Shown here in pieces: positions 26,905 to 36,931 of a stretch of DNA of 64,000 nucleotides; position 1 is the first letter of the stretch; each line of letters starts with the position of its first letter. Position numbers and translations under genes: made by a program. The DNA is taken from the NCBI GenBank assembly GCA_015493635.1, contig WGCU01000043.1, positions 1 through 64,000 of the forward strand, read 5' to 3'. The DNA comes from Spirochaetaceae bacterium (GTDB taxonomy: Bacteria > Spirochaetota > Spirochaetia > B11-G9). The notes under the pieces were generated by a model. It worked only from the letters and a program-made list of their open reading frames with translations, had not been told where the DNA came from and did no database searches.

Positions 26905-28268
26905 AAATTGATCTTGATCAGCTTACCCCCAAGCAAATTGTGCGTGAGCTTGATAAATATATTATTGGTCAGAATAAGGCAAAAAAATCTGTCGCTATTG
27001 CGCTCCGCAATAGAATGCGCCGCCGTATGCTGCCTGAGTCGTTACGGGAAGAAATAACTCCGAAGAATATTATCATGATAGGGCCGACCGGTGTCGGAAA
27101 GACAGAAATTGCCCGGCGACTGTCCCGTCTTTGCGGTGCTCCTTTCATTAAAGTAGAAGCAACGAAATACACGGAAGTTGGATACGTTGGAAGAGATGTT
27201 GAATCCATGATCCGGGACCTTATGAGTATCGGCGTTACCATGGTAAAAAGCGAACTTTCCGAAGGTGTTAAGGAAGAGGCAGCCCAGCGGACCGAAGAGA
27301 TACTGCTTGATCTTCTCCTTCCCGGTGTAAAGTCTAAAACCGTTCCTTCCGCAGAAACCGGTGACCAGGCTCTTGTTCAGAGCGGTGCGGGATCATCAAC
27401 GAGAGACAAATTCAGGAAGATGCTGAAAGAGGGAAAACTTGAGGATAAAGTTGTTGAAGTAAATGTTTCAAGCAACAGTTTTCCGGCAATAGAGATCTTT
27501 TCCGGAACCAATTTTGAGGAGATGGATCTGAATCTGGGAAATCTTTCTTCCATGTTCGGAGGAAAAAAGAAAAAAAAGAGGGTCCCCATATCAAGAGCCC
27601 GTGAAATTCTTATGGCCGAAGAAATGAATAAACTTGTGGATACTGAAAGAGCTTCTGAAATTGCCCGGGAACGTGTCGAGGAAATGGGAATAATATTCAT
27701 TGACGAGATAGACAAAGTTGCCGCAAAAGAGGGCCGTTCAGGGGCGGATATTTCACGTGAAGGTGTTCAGCGGGATATTCTGCCGATTGTAGAAGGCAGC
27801 AAGGTGAGTACCAAGTACGGTATTGTTGATACCTCCCATATTCTTTTTATTGCGGCGGGAGCATTTCATATAAGCAAGCCTTCCGATCTTATCCCTGAGC
27901 TTCAGGGCCGGTTCCCTCTACGGGTTGAGCTGGAAGATCTTACGAGTGAAGATTTCCAAAAAATACTGACCCAGACAGAGAATTCGTTAACGAAACAGTA
28001 TGTGGAATTGTTAAAAACCGAAGAGGTAACCCTTGTTTTTACCGAAGAAGCAACAAAAACCATCAGTGAAATAGCGGCTGAAGTAAATACAACAACCGAG
28101 AATATCGGAGCAAGAAGACTTCACACTATTATGGAGCTGCTCCTGGAGGATGTGTCGTTCAATGCTCCTGATCTTAAAGGGCAGGAAATCAGGGTTACTC
28201 CTGAATATGTAGAGGAGAAGTTATCAACGATTGTGAGAGATCAGGACCTTTCACGGTATATTCTTTAA
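26901..28268 (+). CDS. hslU: HslU ATPase subunit (ClpY)
   Basis: A 455-aa AAA+ unfoldase of the HslUV protease. Walker A GPTGVGKT is at 61-68 and Walker [10 protein letters not shown] near 266; the I domain lies between them (about 110-245), and the C-terminal tail LSRYIL that docks into HslV is intact. The gap of 70 bp to flgB is one of the largest in the supercluster but shows no convincing promoter. Confidence 0.97.
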   Translation: MKIDLDQLTPKQIVRELDKYIIGQNKAKKSVAIALRNRMRRRMLPESLREEITPKNIIMIGPTGVGKTEIARRLSRLCGAPFIKVEATKYTEVGYVGRDVESMIRDLMSIGVTMVKSELSEGVKEEAAQRTEEILLDLLLPGVKSKTVPSAETGDQALVQSGAGSSTRDKFRKMLKEGKLEDKVVEVNVSSNSFPAIEIFSGTNFEEMDLNLGNLSSMFGGKKKKKRVPISRAREILMAEEMNKLVDTERASEIARERVEEMGIIFIDEIDKVAAKEGRSGADISREGVQRDILPIVEGSKVSTKYGIVDTSHILFIAAGAFHISKPSDLIPELQGRFPLRVELEDLTSEDFQKILTQTENSLTKQYVELLKTEEVTLVFTEEATKTISEIAAEVNTTTENIGARRLHTIMELLLEDVSFNAPDLKGQEIRVTPEYVEEKLSTIVRDQDLSRYIL

Positions 28269-28338
28269 AAGGAAATCCTTATGAAGGGGAGGAGAAGCAC
28301 CGAAATTATAGGTGTAGACATTTTGAAAGGAGAAAAGA

Positions 28339-28755
28339 TTGTTTTTAAATAACAGTTTTGGAAAAAATCTTGATATTCTGCAGCGGACAATGGATGTTTC
28401 GATGATCCGGCAGGATGTTCTTGCAAACAACATAGCAAACGCGGATACACCCAATTTTAAACGGTCTGAAGTAAACTTTGAAGCTCAGCTTAAACGGGCT
28501 CTTGAATCGGAGAAACCGGGGACAATGCACGCGGCTATGACAAATGAGAGAGATATCCCCTTTAATCAGCCGATGGATTACCGAAGTGTTATGCCACGGA
28601 GAGTACTGGATTATCTGTCTCAGACGGATAATAACGGGAATAATGTAAATACCGAGCAGGAAAGTATGCTGCTGCTTCAGAATCAGCTGAGATATAATCT
28701 GCTTGCCCGGTCAGTGGCAAATCAGTTTTCACGACTAAATATTGTTTTAAGGTAG
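28339..28755 (+). CDS. flgB: Flagellar rod protein FlgB
   Basis: A 138-aa proximal rod protein of the periplasmic flagellum, exported by the flagellar type III system. The rod-family motif VLANNIANADTPNFKRSEVNFE (about 31-52) is present and the length is standard. The start is TTG, behind GAAAGGAGAAAAG. It opens the flagellar gene block and is followed by flgC after 7 bp. Confidence 0.95.
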   Translation: MFLNNSFGKNLDILQRTMDVSMIRQDVLANNIANADTPNFKRSEVNFEAQLKRALESEKPGTMHAAMTNERDIPFNQPMDYRSVMPRRVLDYLSQTDNNGNNVNTEQESMLLLQNQLRYNLLARSVANQFSRLNIVLR

Positions 28756-28762
28756 GGAGAGA

Positions 28763-29221
28763 ATGGGAATTTTTAGTAGTATCAATATAGCGGCATCGGG
28801 GTTAACCGCCCAGCGGACGCGGCTTGATGTTATATCCAACAATATTGCGAATGTAGATACGACCCGGACTCCTGAAGGCGGTCCTTTCAGACGGAGCAGG
28901 GTTATTTTCCGCCCAAGGGTAGAACAGCCGTACTGGAGATCTCCCTTTTTACCGGAGACGCTCGATAACGGAATTGGCAAGGGCGTCCGCATTGTGGAAA
29001 TAGAGAAGGATAAGGATGCAAAACCTAAACTTGTCTATGATCCCACACATCCTGATGCCATCAAAAGCGGGCCTGAGAAAGGATACGTTGAGATGCCGAA
29101 TGTGAATGTTGTCGAGGAGATGGTTGATATGATTTCTGCTTCCCGTTCATATGAAGCAAATGTCGCTGTAGTCAACGGAAGCAAGGCAATGTTTATGAAA
29201 GCATTGGAAATTGGGAGGTAG
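28763..29221 (+). CDS. flgC: Flagellar rod protein FlgC
   Basis: A 152-aa proximal rod protein. The N-terminal NIAASGLTAQRTRLDVISNNIANVDTTRTPEGGPFRR motif and the C-terminal VNVVEEMVDMISASRSYEANVAVVNGSK helix are the paired ends that form the rod coiled coil. Length is normal. It is coupled to flgB (7 bp) and fliE (3 bp). Confidence 0.96.
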   Translation: MGIFSSINIAASGLTAQRTRLDVISNNIANVDTTRTPEGGPFRRSRVIFRPRVEQPYWRSPFLPETLDNGIGKGVRIVEIEKDKDAKPKLVYDPTHPDAIKSGPEKGYVEMPNVNVVEEMVDMISASRSYEANVAVVNGSKAMFMKALEIGR

Positions 29222-29224
29222 TAA

Positions 29225-29557
29225 ATGAAGCTTTTTAATCCCGCTGAAGTAGCAGGGAATAAAATCAGCCTGGCGGTAACTCATCCCGGGCATATGAAAG
29301 GAACGGTAAAAGGGAACGACAGTCAGCAGGGTACTTCAACCTCGTTCGGCGGTCTCGTCACAAAAGCAGTTAACGGTGCCAATGACCTTGTCCAGACAAG
29401 CGCAGCGTTAACGCAGCAGTATATAACAGATCCTGGAAGTGTTGATGTGCATGATGTCACCATTGCCATGTCAGAGGCAAACCTGGCGGTTTCCATGACG
29501 AAAAGTGTAGTGGACAACGCACTGAAAGCATACAGGGAGATCATAAATATACGATAG
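29225..29557 (+). CDS. fliE: Flagellar hook-basal body protein FliE
   Basis: A 110-aa export-apparatus/rod junction protein connecting the MS ring to the rod. The C-terminal half has the family pattern VDVHDVTIAMSEANLAVSMTKSVVDNALKAYREIINI. The N-terminal 35 residues are poorly conserved, as usual. Position between flgC and fliF agrees. Confidence 0.94.
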   Translation: MKLFNPAEVAGNKISLAVTHPGHMKGTVKGNDSQQGTSTSFGGLVTKAVNGANDLVQTSAALTQQYITDPGSVDVHDVTIAMSEANLAVSMTKSVVDNALKAYREIINIR

Positions 29558-29581
29558 CAGCATTCTTTTTGGGAGGGGAGA

Positions 29582-31291
29582 ATGAATGAATGGCTGAAAA
29601 AAATGACGGCTCAGTTAAAGACTCTATGGAGTAAATTAACTGCCGTACAGAAAATTATCTTACTTGCCATAGCGGGCGTAACGGTGGCAGGATTAATTAT
29701 CCTGTTGAGCATCAGCTCTTCTCCGGATATGGTTCCGCTTATATCAACACCGATAACAGACCAGGGACAGCTTGACCGGATTTCCATTGAGCTGGATAAA
29801 GAGGGAGTTCCGCACAAAATTACCCCCGAAGGTAAAATTTTTGTAAAAGATACAAGGACTGCCCGGCGTATGGTTTCTGTTCTTATGCGTGATGATCTTA
29901 TTCCCAAAGAAACATCACCCTGGGATGTTTTTAAAATGGACCGGTGGAGTCTTACGGATTTTGAACGGAATGTCAACTTGCGGGAAGCGATAACAAAAAA
30001 TCTTGAACAGCATATTGAAGCACTGAACGATGTGGATGTTGCAAAAGTAACGCTTGTTCTACCGAAAGACAAACTCTTTCAGGCGGATCAGAATCCGGTA
30101 ACTGCTTCAGTTATCATTACTCCCCGGCCGGGTTCAGACATCTCAACAAACAGAAAGAAGATAGAAGGGATTGTTAAACTTGTCAAGTTTGCCGTTGAGG
30201 GACTTAAAGAGAGTAATATCGTTATCTCTGATTACAATGGAAAGATCCTTAATGACTTTGCTGATATGGCCCAGTTTGACCGCCTTGAACTTTCCAAACG
30301 GCAGCTTCAGCAGAAAGAAGCTCTGGAAATGCAGTATAAAAAGCAGATTTTTTCAGAGTTGTCGCAGATATTCGGGGCTGACAGAGTGAGCATTCTGAAG
30401 GTAGACATTGATCTTGAATTCAATAAAGAGACAGTGAAAACCGAGGAACATTTCCCCATTACGACAAAAGCAGATAACCCCAGTACTCCGTACGATGAAT
30501 CAAGTTACGTACTTTCCATCCCGCGGTCTACCCAGACGACAACTGAAACCTTCAAGGGTACCGGATTTAATCCTGAGGGACCTCCCGGACAGGAAGGTCA
30601 GACTCCTCCGGCTTACAAACAGCTGGATAATCTGGTCGGTAATTATTCCAAGGATTCAAAGATACAGAATGAGGAAGTAAATACCCGGAACGTTGTTGAA
30701 GAGAAGAGCCCGTGGAATATTAAGCGGATTTCAATTGGTGTAGCTCTTGATGGTGTCTGGAAAAAAGATTTTGACGCCAAAGGTACCCTTGTTGTAAACA
30801 AGAACGGAGAAATAAAACGGACGTACATCCCTGTAACTCCTGAGCAGCTTAAAAAAGCACAGAGTTTAATTGAGCGTGCAATTGGATTCGATAAGGCGAG
30901 AGGAGATGCTGTTTCAGTAGAAACACTGCAGTTTGACCGTACTTCACAATTTCAGGCGGAAGATGCAAAGTACAAAAGCCAGCAGAAAATGCAGCAGGCG
31001 ATACTGTACTCCATCATTGGTGTTGCCGTACTTATTTTAGCTTTTATTATCTTCAGGCTTATCTCAAGGGAAATGGAAAGACGGCGGAGACTGAGGGAAG
31101 AGGAACTTGCGCGTCAGCATCAGATGATGCGGGAAGCAGCCCTTAAAAGTGCGGAAGAGGAAGAGATGGATGTTGCCATGTCTGTTGAGGAACGGGCGCG
31201 GATGGAGATGCAGGAGAATGCAATCAATATGGCCCGAGAGCATCCTGAGGACGTTGCCCAGCTGATACGTACATGGCTGGTGGAGGAATAA
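29582..31291 (+). CDS. fliF: Flagellar MS-ring protein FliF
   Basis: A 569-aa membrane protein forming the MS ring. Two membrane segments flank the periplasmic ring-building domains: about 23-44 and about 476-496. The periplasmic part includes the YscJ-like domain (MVPLISTPITDQGQLDRISIELDKEGVPHKI onward) and the DRVSILKVDIDLEF region. The cytoplasmic tail ends with a FliG-binding segment (NMAREHPEDVAQLIRTWL). The SD is GGGAGGGGA, and fliG starts directly after the stop. Confidence 0.96.
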   Translation: MNEWLKKMTAQLKTLWSKLTAVQKIILLAIAGVTVAGLIILLSISSSPDMVPLISTPITDQGQLDRISIELDKEGVPHKITPEGKIFVKDTRTARRMVSVLMRDDLIPKETSPWDVFKMDRWSLTDFERNVNLREAITKNLEQHIEALNDVDVAKVTLVLPKDKLFQADQNPVTASVIITPRPGSDISTNRKKIEGIVKLVKFAVEGLKESNIVISDYNGKILNDFADMAQFDRLELSKRQLQQKEALEMQYKKQIFSELSQIFGADRVSILKVDIDLEFNKETVKTEEHFPITTKADNPSTPYDESSYVLSIPRSTQTTTETFKGTGFNPEGPPGQEGQTPPAYKQLDNLVGNYSKDSKIQNEEVNTRNVVEEKSPWNIKRISIGVALDGVWKKDFDAKGTLVVNKNGEIKRTYIPVTPEQLKKAQSLIERAIGFDKARGDAVSVETLQFDRTSQFQAEDAKYKSQQKMQQAILYSIIGVAVLILAFIIFRLISREMERRRRLREEELARQHQMMREAALKSAEEEEMDVAMSVEERARMEMQENAINMAREHPEDVAQLIRTWLVEE

Positions 31292-32326
31292 ATGGCAAAG
31301 GCAGAAGCAGGCAAGAAAAAAATCAGTAAAGAACTGACCGGCCGTCAGAAGGCTGCTATTTTTCTCGTTACTCTGGGATCTGAAATATCTTCAGAGATAT
31401 TTAATCATCTGAGGGAAGATGAAATAGAAACCCTTACCTTTGAAATAGCGCGGCTCGATAATGTAGAGCCGGATGACCGTGACAGAGTCCTTATGGAGTT
31501 CAAAGAGCTGATGATGGCTCAGGATTTTATAACGTCAGGCGGAATAGATTACGCCCGGGAACTTTTGGAAAAATCCCTGGGATCACAGAAGGCTGTTGAT
31601 ATTATTAACCGGCTTACGAGCAGTCTGCAGGTTCGTCCCTTTGACTTTATAAGAAGGACAGATCCTGCTCATCTTTTAAACTTTATTCAGCAGGAACATC
31701 CCCAGACCATTGCATTGATCCTTGCGTATCTTGAGCCCGCAAAAGCTTCAATCATTCTCGGCAGTTTACCCCATGAAATACAGTCCGATGTTGCGAAACG
31801 GATTGCTACCATGGACCGGACTTCCCCTGAGGTACTGAGGGAAGTTGAACGGGTTCTCGAAAAGAAACTTTCAACATTGTCCAGTGAAGATTTTACTGCA
31901 GCCGGCGGTGTAGAAAATATAGTGGAAATACTTAACCTGGTCGACCGGTCAACAGAGAAACTCATTATAGAGTCTCTTGAGGAAGACGATCCTGAACTCG
32001 CTGAGGATATCAAGAAACGGATGTTTGTATTTGAAGATATCGTACTCCTTGATGACAGAGCTATTCAGAAAGTACTGCGGGAAGTGGATACCGGTGAACT
32101 GGCGAAGGCACTGCGGGGTGTGGACGCGGAAGTACAGGACAAAATTTTTAAAAATATGTCGAAACGGGCCGCCGCTCTGCTGAAGGAAGAGATGGAATAT
32201 ATGGGGCCGATCAGACTGAAAGATGTAGAGGAAACACAGCAGAAGATTGTTTCAATTATACGTAAACTTGAAGATTCCGGAGAAATTGTTGTAGCCCGTT
32301 CCGGAGAAGATGAGATGGTAGTATAG
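31292..32326 (+). CDS. fliG: Flagellar motor switch protein FliG
   Basis: A 344-aa rotor protein that interacts with FliF, FliM and the stator. The N domain (KAAIFLVTLGSEISSEIF), the armadillo middle with the EHPQTIALILAYL motif, and the C-terminal torque helix region (FVFEDIVLLDDRAIQKVLREVDTGELAKAL) with its alternating charges are complete. Spirochaetes often have two FliG proteins; this copy sits in the main operon and has all torque residues, so it is expected to be the functional motor one. Confidence 0.96.
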   Translation: MAKAEAGKKKISKELTGRQKAAIFLVTLGSEISSEIFNHLREDEIETLTFEIARLDNVEPDDRDRVLMEFKELMMAQDFITSGGIDYARELLEKSLGSQKAVDIINRLTSSLQVRPFDFIRRTDPAHLLNFIQQEHPQTIALILAYLEPAKASIILGSLPHEIQSDVAKRIATMDRTSPEVLREVERVLEKKLSTLSSEDFTAAGGVENIVEILNLVDRSTEKLIIESLEEDDPELAEDIKKRMFVFEDIVLLDDRAIQKVLREVDTGELAKALRGVDAEVQDKIFKNMSKRAAALLKEEMEYMGPIRLKDVEETQQKIVSIIRKLEDSGEIVVARSGEDEMVV

Positions 32327-32353
32327 GATCCATAGTGGTAAGGAGGTCCGCTT

Positions 32354-33262
32354 TTGGCAAAGAACGTTTTTAGAGCCGGTGAAATTATAAACTTGGGGGA
32401 ACGGATTGTTATTGATTCCCCGTTTACCGAGGAGGAACCCATTGAGGAAGTTCCTGTTATGGAAGAGTATGGGGGACCAACAGCTGACGACCTGCGCCGC
32501 GAAGCGGAACTATTCAAAGAACATTGGGAAAAAGAAAAAGAAGATATGATAGCCGCTGCTAAAGCACGGGCAGAGGAAATTATCAGGGATGCGGAACAGA
32601 AGGCTTTTGAGGAAGTTAAGCAGAAGACAGATGAAGCGCAGATTATCCGGCAGGAAGCGGAAGATGAAGCGGTCCGGATAAAGACAGAAGCACGGAACGA
32701 AGCCGATGCGCTCAAAGCCAAAATTGAAGCAGAAGTTGATGAAATCCGCCGGGAGGCGGAGAAGGAAGGATTTGAGGAGGGACGCGAAGACGGGTTTGAG
32801 TCAGGTAAAGGAGAAGTGGAACGCCTTGTAGAACAGCTCCATAGTATGCTGGACAAAATAATCGAAAAGAGAAACGATATAATAGATGAAACTGAATCTC
32901 AGCTTGTCAGTCTTGTTCTCATGATAGCCAAAAAAGTAATTAAGGTTATTTCAGAAAACCAGAAGAATGTTGTTATTAATAATGTTATTCAGGCACTCCG
33001 TAAGTTGAAAAGCAGAGGTGAGGTTCTTATCCGTGTAAATCTTGCAGATGTTGAGCTTACCTCGGAGCATGTCAAGGATTTTATGCGGATGGTTGAGAAT
33101 GTACGCTCTGTAACAGTTGTGGAAGATTCAACAGTTGATAAGGGCGGCTGTATTATTGAGTCGGATTTCGGAGAAATTGATGCGAGAATTTCATCCCAGT
33201 TATCTGAAATTGAGGACAAGATACTTGAACTGGTACCAATAAAAACAAAAGCTGAGCAATAG
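32354..33262 (+). CDS. fliH: Flagellar export regulator FliH
   Basis: A 302-aa protein that binds the ATPase FliI and links it to the switch and the export gate. It has the N-terminal GEIINLGERIVID region, a long Glu/Ala/Arg-rich coiled coil (about 45-165) with the EGFEEGREDGFESGKGE glycine repeats typical of FliH, and a C-terminal domain similar to V/F-ATPase stator subunit E. It is longer than the enterobacterial protein (about 235 aa) owing to the coiled coil. The start is TTG behind a strong TAAGGAGG. Confidence 0.92.
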   Translation: MAKNVFRAGEIINLGERIVIDSPFTEEEPIEEVPVMEEYGGPTADDLRREAELFKEHWEKEKEDMIAAAKARAEEIIRDAEQKAFEEVKQKTDEAQIIRQEAEDEAVRIKTEARNEADALKAKIEAEVDEIRREAEKEGFEEGREDGFESGKGEVERLVEQLHSMLDKIIEKRNDIIDETESQLVSLVLMIAKKVIKVISENQKNVVINNVIQALRKLKSRGEVLIRVNLADVELTSEHVKDFMRMVENVRSVTVVEDSTVDKGGCIIESDFGEIDARISSQLSEIEDKILELVPIKTKAEQ

Positions 33263-33284
33263 ACATTTTATCGGGGGGGGACAA

Positions 33285-34631
33285 TTGTTTGAAAAATATG
33301 AATCGGTTGTTGAAGATCTGGATCCCATAAAATATACCGGTGTGGTTAAAAAAGTCCAGGGTCTCATGATTGAAAGCTCGGGTCCTCAGGTTGTTATCGG
33401 CGAGCTCTGCCATATACTTGTTCCAAAGGGAGAGGGTATTGTTCCTGCAGAGGTAGTGGGGTTCAACGGACAGAATGTACAGCTTATGCCCTTTGGCGAA
33501 ATGGATGGTATAGAACCGGGATGTACAGTTGTTGCCATGGGAGAATCGCTGCATATACAGGTTTCTGACAATCTGCTTGGAAGAGTTCTGGACAGTATGG
33601 GCCGGCCGATGGACGGAAAAGGCAGCATTGGATCTGTTGATTTTTACCCGGTGCATAATACTCCGCCGGATGTTCTGACCCGGCGTAAAATTACGGATCG
33701 TATGATAACCGGAGTACGGGCTATTGATGCGATGACTCCGGTGGGAAAAGGTCAGCGTATTGGTATTTTTTCCGGAAGCGGGGTAGGAAAATCGACGCTT
33801 CTAGGGATGATTGCACGGAATACAAAGGCGGATATAAACGTCATAGCACTTATTGGGGAACGGGGAAGAGAGGTGCGTGAATTCATTGAATCGGATCTTG
33901 GTATAGAGGGACTGGCCCGATCGGTAATTATTGTATCATCCAGTAATACGCCTCCCCTTGCCCGGGTTAAAGGAGCATACGTTGCGACAGCGGTTGCAGA
34001 GTATTTCAGAGACCAGGGGAAGGATGTCATGCTCCTTTTTGATTCTGTTACCCGGTTTGCCCGGGCACAGCGGGAAATAGGACTTGCTGTAGGAGAACCT
34101 CCCGCAACGAGAGGATTTACTCCATCGGTTTTTTCAATTCTACCTAAACTGCTGGAGCGCTGCGGAACCTCTGATAAGGGGACCATAACAGGATTCTATA
34201 CCATACTTGTTGATGGTGATGATATGGATGAACCGGTATCAGACAACGTACGGGGGATATTGGATGGTCATATCATATTAAGCAGGAAGCTGGCTGAATC
34301 ATACCATTATCCCGCTATAGATATTCTCGGGTCTCTGTCACGGCTGGGTACTAAAATAACAACCCGGGAAGAGCAGCGGGCAATGGGGAAAATAAGGAAA
34401 CTCCTTGCTGTGTATACTGATGCTGAAGATCTAATTAACGTTGGGGCATATGCGGAAGGAAGTAATTCGGATATAGATGAAGCAATTGAAAAGATTGACA
34501 GCATAAGAACATTTCTGCAGCAGGATATCCTGGAAAACAGTTCAATTACAGAGACACTGCAGCGTGCTTCAGCTATGGTGGACATGGAAATACCGATGCC
34601 GGAGGAAGTGAATGAGAGCGTTTCGGTTTAA
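33285..34631 (+). CDS. fliI: Flagellar export ATPase FliI
   Basis: A 448-aa F1-beta-like hexameric ATPase of the export apparatus. Walker A SGSGVGKST is at 163-171, the GERGREVREFIE segment follows, and Walker B lies in DVMLLFDSVTRFARAQREI, with the characteristic PPATRGFTPSVFSILPKLLERCG. The start is TTG behind an eight-G run. Its end overlaps fliJ by 20 bp. Confidence 0.97.
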   Translation: MFEKYESVVEDLDPIKYTGVVKKVQGLMIESSGPQVVIGELCHILVPKGEGIVPAEVVGFNGQNVQLMPFGEMDGIEPGCTVVAMGESLHIQVSDNLLGRVLDSMGRPMDGKGSIGSVDFYPVHNTPPDVLTRRKITDRMITGVRAIDAMTPVGKGQRIGIFSGSGVGKSTLLGMIARNTKADINVIALIGERGREVREFIESDLGIEGLARSVIIVSSSNTPPLARVKGAYVATAVAEYFRDQGKDVMLLFDSVTRFARAQREIGLAVGEPPATRGFTPSVFSILPKLLERCGTSDKGTITGFYTILVDGDDMDEPVSDNVRGILDGHIILSRKLAESYHYPAIDILGSLSRLGTKITTREEQRAMGKIRKLLAVYTDAEDLINVGAYAEGSNSDIDEAIEKIDSIRTFLQQDILENSSITETLQRASAMVDMEIPMPEEVNESVSV

Positions 34632-35058
34632 TCTTGAAAAGATCCTCCGCCTCCGGAAACATACCGAGAAGGGCTGGGAAATCAAGCTAGGAGAAATTGT
34701 GAGCAAGTGTAACAATGTTCAGCGTAAAATTAGTTCTCTGGAAATCGAACGGACAAAAAACTTTAAAAAATTTATTCTTCAGAAGAATGGCCTTGCGTAT
34801 CTGCAGCTTGCTGAACGGTATTTTAGCAGGATTGCCGTAGAGAAGAGCTCGCTACATAAAGAGCTGATAGAATTGCAGCAGCAGAAGGAAGAAATTCAGG
34901 AAGAATATCTGAAAGCTTCCCGGGCTGCCAAGGTTATTGAGAAATTGAAGGAAAGAAAGGCTGAGCAGTACTACCGGGAACAGATGCAGGAAGAAATCAA
35001 GGAACTTGATGATATCAATACGCAGAGTGCTGTAAGAAGCAGATCTGTGCAGGTCTAG
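34612..35058 (+). CDS. fliJ: Flagellar export protein FliJ
   Basis: A 148-aa all-helical coiled-coil protein, the F1-gamma-like central stalk of the export ATPase ring. It opens with FRFNLEKILRLRKHTEK, typical of FliJ, and ends in a charged tail. Sequence similarity in this family is low, so size, coiled coil and position after fliI carry the call. The ATG lies within the end of fliI. Confidence 0.88.
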   Translation: MRAFRFNLEKILRLRKHTEKGWEIKLGEIVSKCNNVQRKISSLEIERTKNFKKFILQKNGLAYLQLAERYFSRIAVEKSSLHKELIELQQQKEEIQEEYLKASRAAKVIEKLKERKAEQYYREQMQEEIKELDDINTQSAVRSRSVQV

Positions 35059-35073
35059 AAGAGGGGGATCATT

Positions 35074-35685
35074 TTGGCAGGTGGAACAGGTGCTGGTTTT
35101 AAAATAATACTTCTATTGCTTCTCATTATACTTATTCTTATGGGGGGACTCCTCTGGTTTGATTATCTGGGGCTTATCAATGTTAAAGAGAAATTTGCGC
35201 CGGTTCTTTCCATGGTTGGTATTTCTCCCCCTGAAAAAATAGAAAATGCAGGCGATCTCCTTCTCCTGGAAAAAGAACGGATAAAAAAGCAGACAGAAGC
35301 ACTTGATCTGCGTGCAGAAGCCCTGAATAAGCGTGAAAAGGCGATAAAGAAAAAAGAAAATGAGATTAACGAAAAGGTTGAATCTCTGAATGAACAGGGG
35401 AAAGCTCTTCAAGAAAAAGAAAAATCGTTTAATGAAAGAGCAAAAGAGTACGAAAATAGAGATAAGAACCTGCGTCAGGCTTCAAAGTATTTTGTAGGTA
35501 TGCCGCCGAAAGATGCGGTGGCAAGGCTCCTGAAGATGAATGATCAGGATATTATTGATATCTTACGGGTTACGGAGAAGATGGCACAGGAAGCGGGAAC
35601 AGATTCTATTGTTTCATACTGGTTATCATTGATGCCCGCCGAAAGGGCTGCGGATATAAACCGGAAAATGATAGAAAAGCCTTAA
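35074..35685 (+). CDS. flbB: Periplasmic flagellar collar protein FlbB
   Basis: A 203-aa protein with a cytoplasmic N-terminus, one membrane segment (about 9-31), a long Lys/Glu coiled coil (about 65-145) and a C-terminal helical domain of the MgtE_N type (VGMPPKDAVARLLKMNDQDIIDILRV, about 148-203). In Borrelia FlbB is a base of the spirochaete-specific collar that surrounds the periplasmic motor and positions stators. Layout and position between fliJ and fliK agree. The start is TTG behind AGAGGGGG. Confidence 0.88.
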   Translation: MAGGTGAGFKIILLLLLIILILMGGLLWFDYLGLINVKEKFAPVLSMVGISPPEKIENAGDLLLLEKERIKKQTEALDLRAEALNKREKAIKKKENEINEKVESLNEQGKALQEKEKSFNERAKEYENRDKNLRQASKYFVGMPPKDAVARLLKMNDQDIIDILRVTEKMAQEAGTDSIVSYWLSLMPAERAADINRKMIEKP

Positions 35686-35706
35686 ATAAAAGGCGTGGAG
35701 GAATTA

Positions 35707-36918
35707 TTGCATCAGATGCAGATACCGTTTACACAGAAGAATGAACCAAACTCAGCTGTCAGACAGCAGAAAATACAGGAGCCCCGGAAAATCCAGGGAG
35801 ATAGTTTTCGTACTGTTCTTGCAAAAGAAAGAAAAATTAAAAAAGAGCTGGATCATGCAGACGATAAAAGAAATATTTCGGTTAAGAAAAAAGAGCAGCA
35901 TAAAAAATCAGGAACGGTAAAAAAAGTACACGTGGTTCCTAAGAAAGAAATCAATAAAAAAAAGAAAAATATTCTGTCAGATAGGAAAATAATAAAAACG
36001 GATTTAAAGAAACCTGAAAAGGAAAAATTGAAACGTGGGGAGAAAGAAAAGAACAAGCCTGTTGAGAAAAAGAAAAAAGAAAATATACACAAAATAGAAA
36101 AGGAACAGGTTCATAATCACGCATCTAACATGAATCCTGTTTCTGTATTATTGTCTGCAGGAAGTTTAAAAGATGGAAAAACAACAGCAGTAAAAGAACT
36201 GAATAAAGGGACAAAGGACAAGAAAGAACATGGAGTAAAAAAGGTTTCTCTTTCTGCGTCAAAAGAAACTTCCCACGGGTTAAAGGTAATAGATCTTAGA
36301 AGTAAAAAACGTATAACTGAAAAGGATACCCTGAAAAAGATAAAAGGGAATCACCATAAAAATAGAGATGCAGATGTCCCGGTAAAAAATATAAAGCATG
36401 ATCAGGATCAGGGAAGCCTGGTGAAGCTGGTAACAACGCATCAAACAGATAAAGCCCAGACACCAGATGCCCCCCGTTATTCTGCTCCTGCTGAAGCAAA
36501 AGCAGTTTTGCTGAAAGAGCTTCAGGATAAAATGAATGACCGGATAGTTAAAGAGTCCGGCATAATTCTTAAAGATAATAACAGCGGTGAAATTAAACTT
36601 ATTCTAAAACCTGAAAGTCTTGGGAAAGTAAGAATCAGACTTCATCTTCAAGATAACCAGCTGACGGGAAAAATATTTGTAAATAATCCGCAGGCTCAGG
36701 ATGTTTTTGAAAAGAATATGCAGACCCTTGTCAGGGCTTTTAGTGACAGTGGATTTACCATGTCATCTATGGATGTGTCAGTTGGCGGTAAAGGGAAAGA
36801 CCCGGAGCAGAAAGAAGAAAGAAAAATATCAAATCGTATTCTTGGTACTATAGAGAATTCAATTCCAGTGATGGGGAAATATAAATATTCAGATAATTTA
36901 ATTGATCTGGTAGTTTAG
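35707..36918 (+). CDS. fliK: Flagellar hook-length control protein FliK
   Basis: A protein of about 403 aa with a very lysine-rich, low-complexity N-terminal two-thirds (especially about 20-145) and a folded C-terminal substrate-switch domain (about 265-370) with GEIKLILKPESLGKVRIRL, LTGKIFVNNPQAQDVF and an SGFTMSSMDVSVGG strand. It measures hook length and flips export specificity through FlhB. The frame opens with GTG at 35695, but that codon lies in the SD itself; TTG at 35707, 5 bp after GGAGG (35697-35701), is the better start. Confidence 0.88.
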   Translation: MHQMQIPFTQKNEPNSAVRQQKIQEPRKIQGDSFRTVLAKERKIKKELDHADDKRNISVKKKEQHKKSGTVKKVHVVPKKEINKKKKNILSDRKIIKTDLKKPEKEKLKRGEKEKNKPVEKKKKENIHKIEKEQVHNHASNMNPVSVLLSAGSLKDGKTTAVKELNKGTKDKKEHGVKKVSLSASKETSHGLKVIDLRSKKRITEKDTLKKIKGNHHKNRDADVPVKNIKHDQDQGSLVKLVTTHQTDKAQTPDAPRYSAPAEAKAVLLKELQDKMNDRIVKESGIILKDNNSGEIKLILKPESLGKVRIRLHLQDNQLTGKIFVNNPQAQDVFEKNMQTLVRAFSDSGFTMSSMDVSVGGKGKDPEQKEERKISNRILGTIENSIPVMGKYKYSDNLIDLVV

Positions 36919-36931
36919 CGGAGGATAATAG

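Noticed and set aside
32065-32856. 263-aa minus-strand frame opposite fliG/fliH
   Set aside because: It is very Ser-rich because fliH is Glu/Ala-rich on the other strand; it spans two conserved genes and has no family resemblance.
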